Source of the DNA: Verrucomicrobiota bacterium
GTDB lineage: Bacteria > Verrucomicrobiota > Verrucomicrobiia > Limisphaerales > JAFMIX01
Assembly: GCA_026397895.1 (NCBI GenBank)
Contig: JAPLTZ010000398.1
Coordinates: 1 to 5,137, forward strand
Direction: 5' to 3'
Length of the DNA: 5,137 nucleotides
The translations under genes and the position numbers were made by a program. Shown here piece after piece: positions 4,234 through 5,137 of the stretch (position 1 is the first letter of the stretch; the number at the start of each line of letters is the position of its first letter). The notes beneath the pieces were generated by a model. The model was not told where the DNA came from and did not search any database. It saw nothing but the letters and a program-made list of their open reading frames with translations.

Positions 4234-5137
4234 AACAGCCACCGCAGCGCCTTGGGCAGCACCGGCGTGAACCACGAAACCACGCCGCCGGTGACGTTGA
4301 ACGACGGGATGAGGAGGCAGAAGGAACAGGTCAGCGCGGCCAGCTTGCGCAAGTCCAGTCCGGCATCCAGTTCCTTGAGGATTTTGACGGAGAGCAGGAT
4401 CAGCGGGAAGCCGTAGGCCAGGCTGCGCGTGTGGTCGCCCACGGCGAACGATTGCAGCAACATCACCGCCGTGACCGCCGCCGTGCAAAACAGGAGCGCC
4501 CAGTTGCGGCTGGCCGCCGCCACCAGCGCCGCCAGCACCGCAAACAGGGAAAGCCCCTTGAACGGCGCGAGGATGGAGGGCGAAAACACTTTCCAGCTTT
4601 CGCGGACGTTCGCGAAGCCCACGCCCGCCGAGTCGCCGGTGGGCAGATGAAACCCGCGCGCCACGGTCAGGTAGTGCCGGATGCAGCCGTGCAGGAGAAT
4701 GGCCGCCGCCGCCGCCAGCACATAGCGGTCAACCGCGAAGATGCGCCGCCACGTCCAGGCCTCCGGTTTGTTCGCCGTCAGCTTCCACCAGAGGACGACA
4801 AAGCCGAAGCAGGCGAACGACCGTTCATCCACGAAGCTCGCCAGAAACAGCAGGCTGAAAATCAGCAGCGCGTTTGGGAACAGCAGCGCCGCCGTGAGCA
4901 GCAGATAGCCCGGCCCGTCTAGGTTAGTGGAAAAACAATTGAAGAACCACAGGGCCGGAAATGTCAGCGCCACGCCGAGGACAAACAATGTCGCCGCGAT
5001 TTTGTCATTCGTCGCCTTGCAGGCCAGCGCGAGCGTCGCCCACAGGAAAAGCACGCCCATCAGGTTCTGCACCACCAGCAACCCGGTGCGTTCCAAGTGC
5101 AGCACATGGCCGAGCGCCGGCATGAAAAGCCGGAACA
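4230..5137 (-). CDS. Polytopic membrane protein of unknown function (5' end cut by window edge)
   Basis: At least 301 residues, open to the right edge. An ATG at 5123 is possible, but the frame continues upstream without a stop and the segment after it reads like the middle of a protein, so I treat it as partial. Counting from that Met, hydrophobic segments lie near 13-35, 42-62, 72-96, 102-115, 131-147, 188-204, 208-228, 236-249 and 259-275, giving about eight or nine membrane spans in the inner membrane. Conserved-looking polar points are NLDGPGY (67-73) and FVDERSF (97-103), which fall at span boundaries, and a loop around 150-185 containing GFHLPTGDS. The topology is compatible with a GT-C-type glycosyltransferase or a polysaccharide-assembly protein, in keeping with the glycosyltransferase elsewhere in the window, but I see no diagnostic catalytic motif and do not assign a function. 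The C-terminus (RWLF) stops exactly where repeat cluster C begins. Confidence 0.8.
   Translation of the reverse strand, partial: FRLFMPALGHVLHLERTGLLVVQNLMGVLFLWATLALACKATNDKIAATLFVLGVALTFPALWFFNCFSTNLDGPGYLLLTAALLFPNALLIFSLLFLASFVDERSFACFGFVVLWWKLTANKPEAWTWRRIFAVDRYVLAAAAAILLHGCIRHYLTVARGFHLPTGDSAGVGFANVRESWKVFSPSILAPFKGLSLFAVLAALVAAASRNWALLFCTAAVTAVMLLQSFAVGDHTRSLAYGFPLILLSVKILKELDAGLDLRKLAALTCSFCLLIPSFNVTGGVVSWFTPVLPKALRWLF

Overview
The window is GC-rich and gene-dense, and every gene I can support lies on the minus strand. An AT-richer, repeat-carrying gap sits in the middle. The best guess for the organism is a Verrucomicrobiota bacterium (Pedosphaera/Limisphaerales-like) or a relative in the Planctomycetota-Verrucomicrobiota group. 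This rests on the exported protein that opens with a 'TAFTYQGRL...' module, which I associate with those phyla, and on the CTGAAA/TTTCAG repeats that fill the gene-free stretches. The assignment is from memory, not from a search.

In transcription order (right to left) the layout is as follows. (1) 5137-4230: the C-terminal part of a polytopic membrane protein of unknown function, cut by the window edge. (2) 4229-4061: a short spacer holding a CTGAAA/TTTCAG repeat cluster, a small perfect hairpin and a possible promoter. (3) 4060-3830: a 76-residue protein of unknown function. (4) 3939-3172: a 255-residue nucleotidyltransferase-fold protein (GGQ...DTD...D signature). Its likely TTG start and strong GGAGG ribosome site lie inside gene 3, so the two genes overlap by 110 nt in different frames. 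(5) 3171-2719: a 453-nt stretch with no convincing gene, containing more of the same repeat family and a tandem 10-mer. (6) 2718-919: a 599-residue exported, beta-rich protein with a signal peptide, a TYQGRL-type N-terminal module and a tail-fibre-like C-terminal end. (7) 888-1: a GT-B (GT4-like) glycosyltransferase, cut by the left edge.

Genes 6 and 7 are 30 nt apart and probably co-transcribed. An exported protein, a glycosyltransferase and a large membrane protein suggest an envelope or surface-polysaccharide neighbourhood, though the window is too short to prove it. Genes 3 and 4 look like an inserted two-gene cassette with the architecture of a toxin-antitoxin or defence-type pair. That is inference from layout and fold only, and it is the best candidate here for something undescribed. 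The second notable feature is the repeat family: copies of CTGAAA form the stop codons of both the membrane protein and the nucleotidyltransferase.
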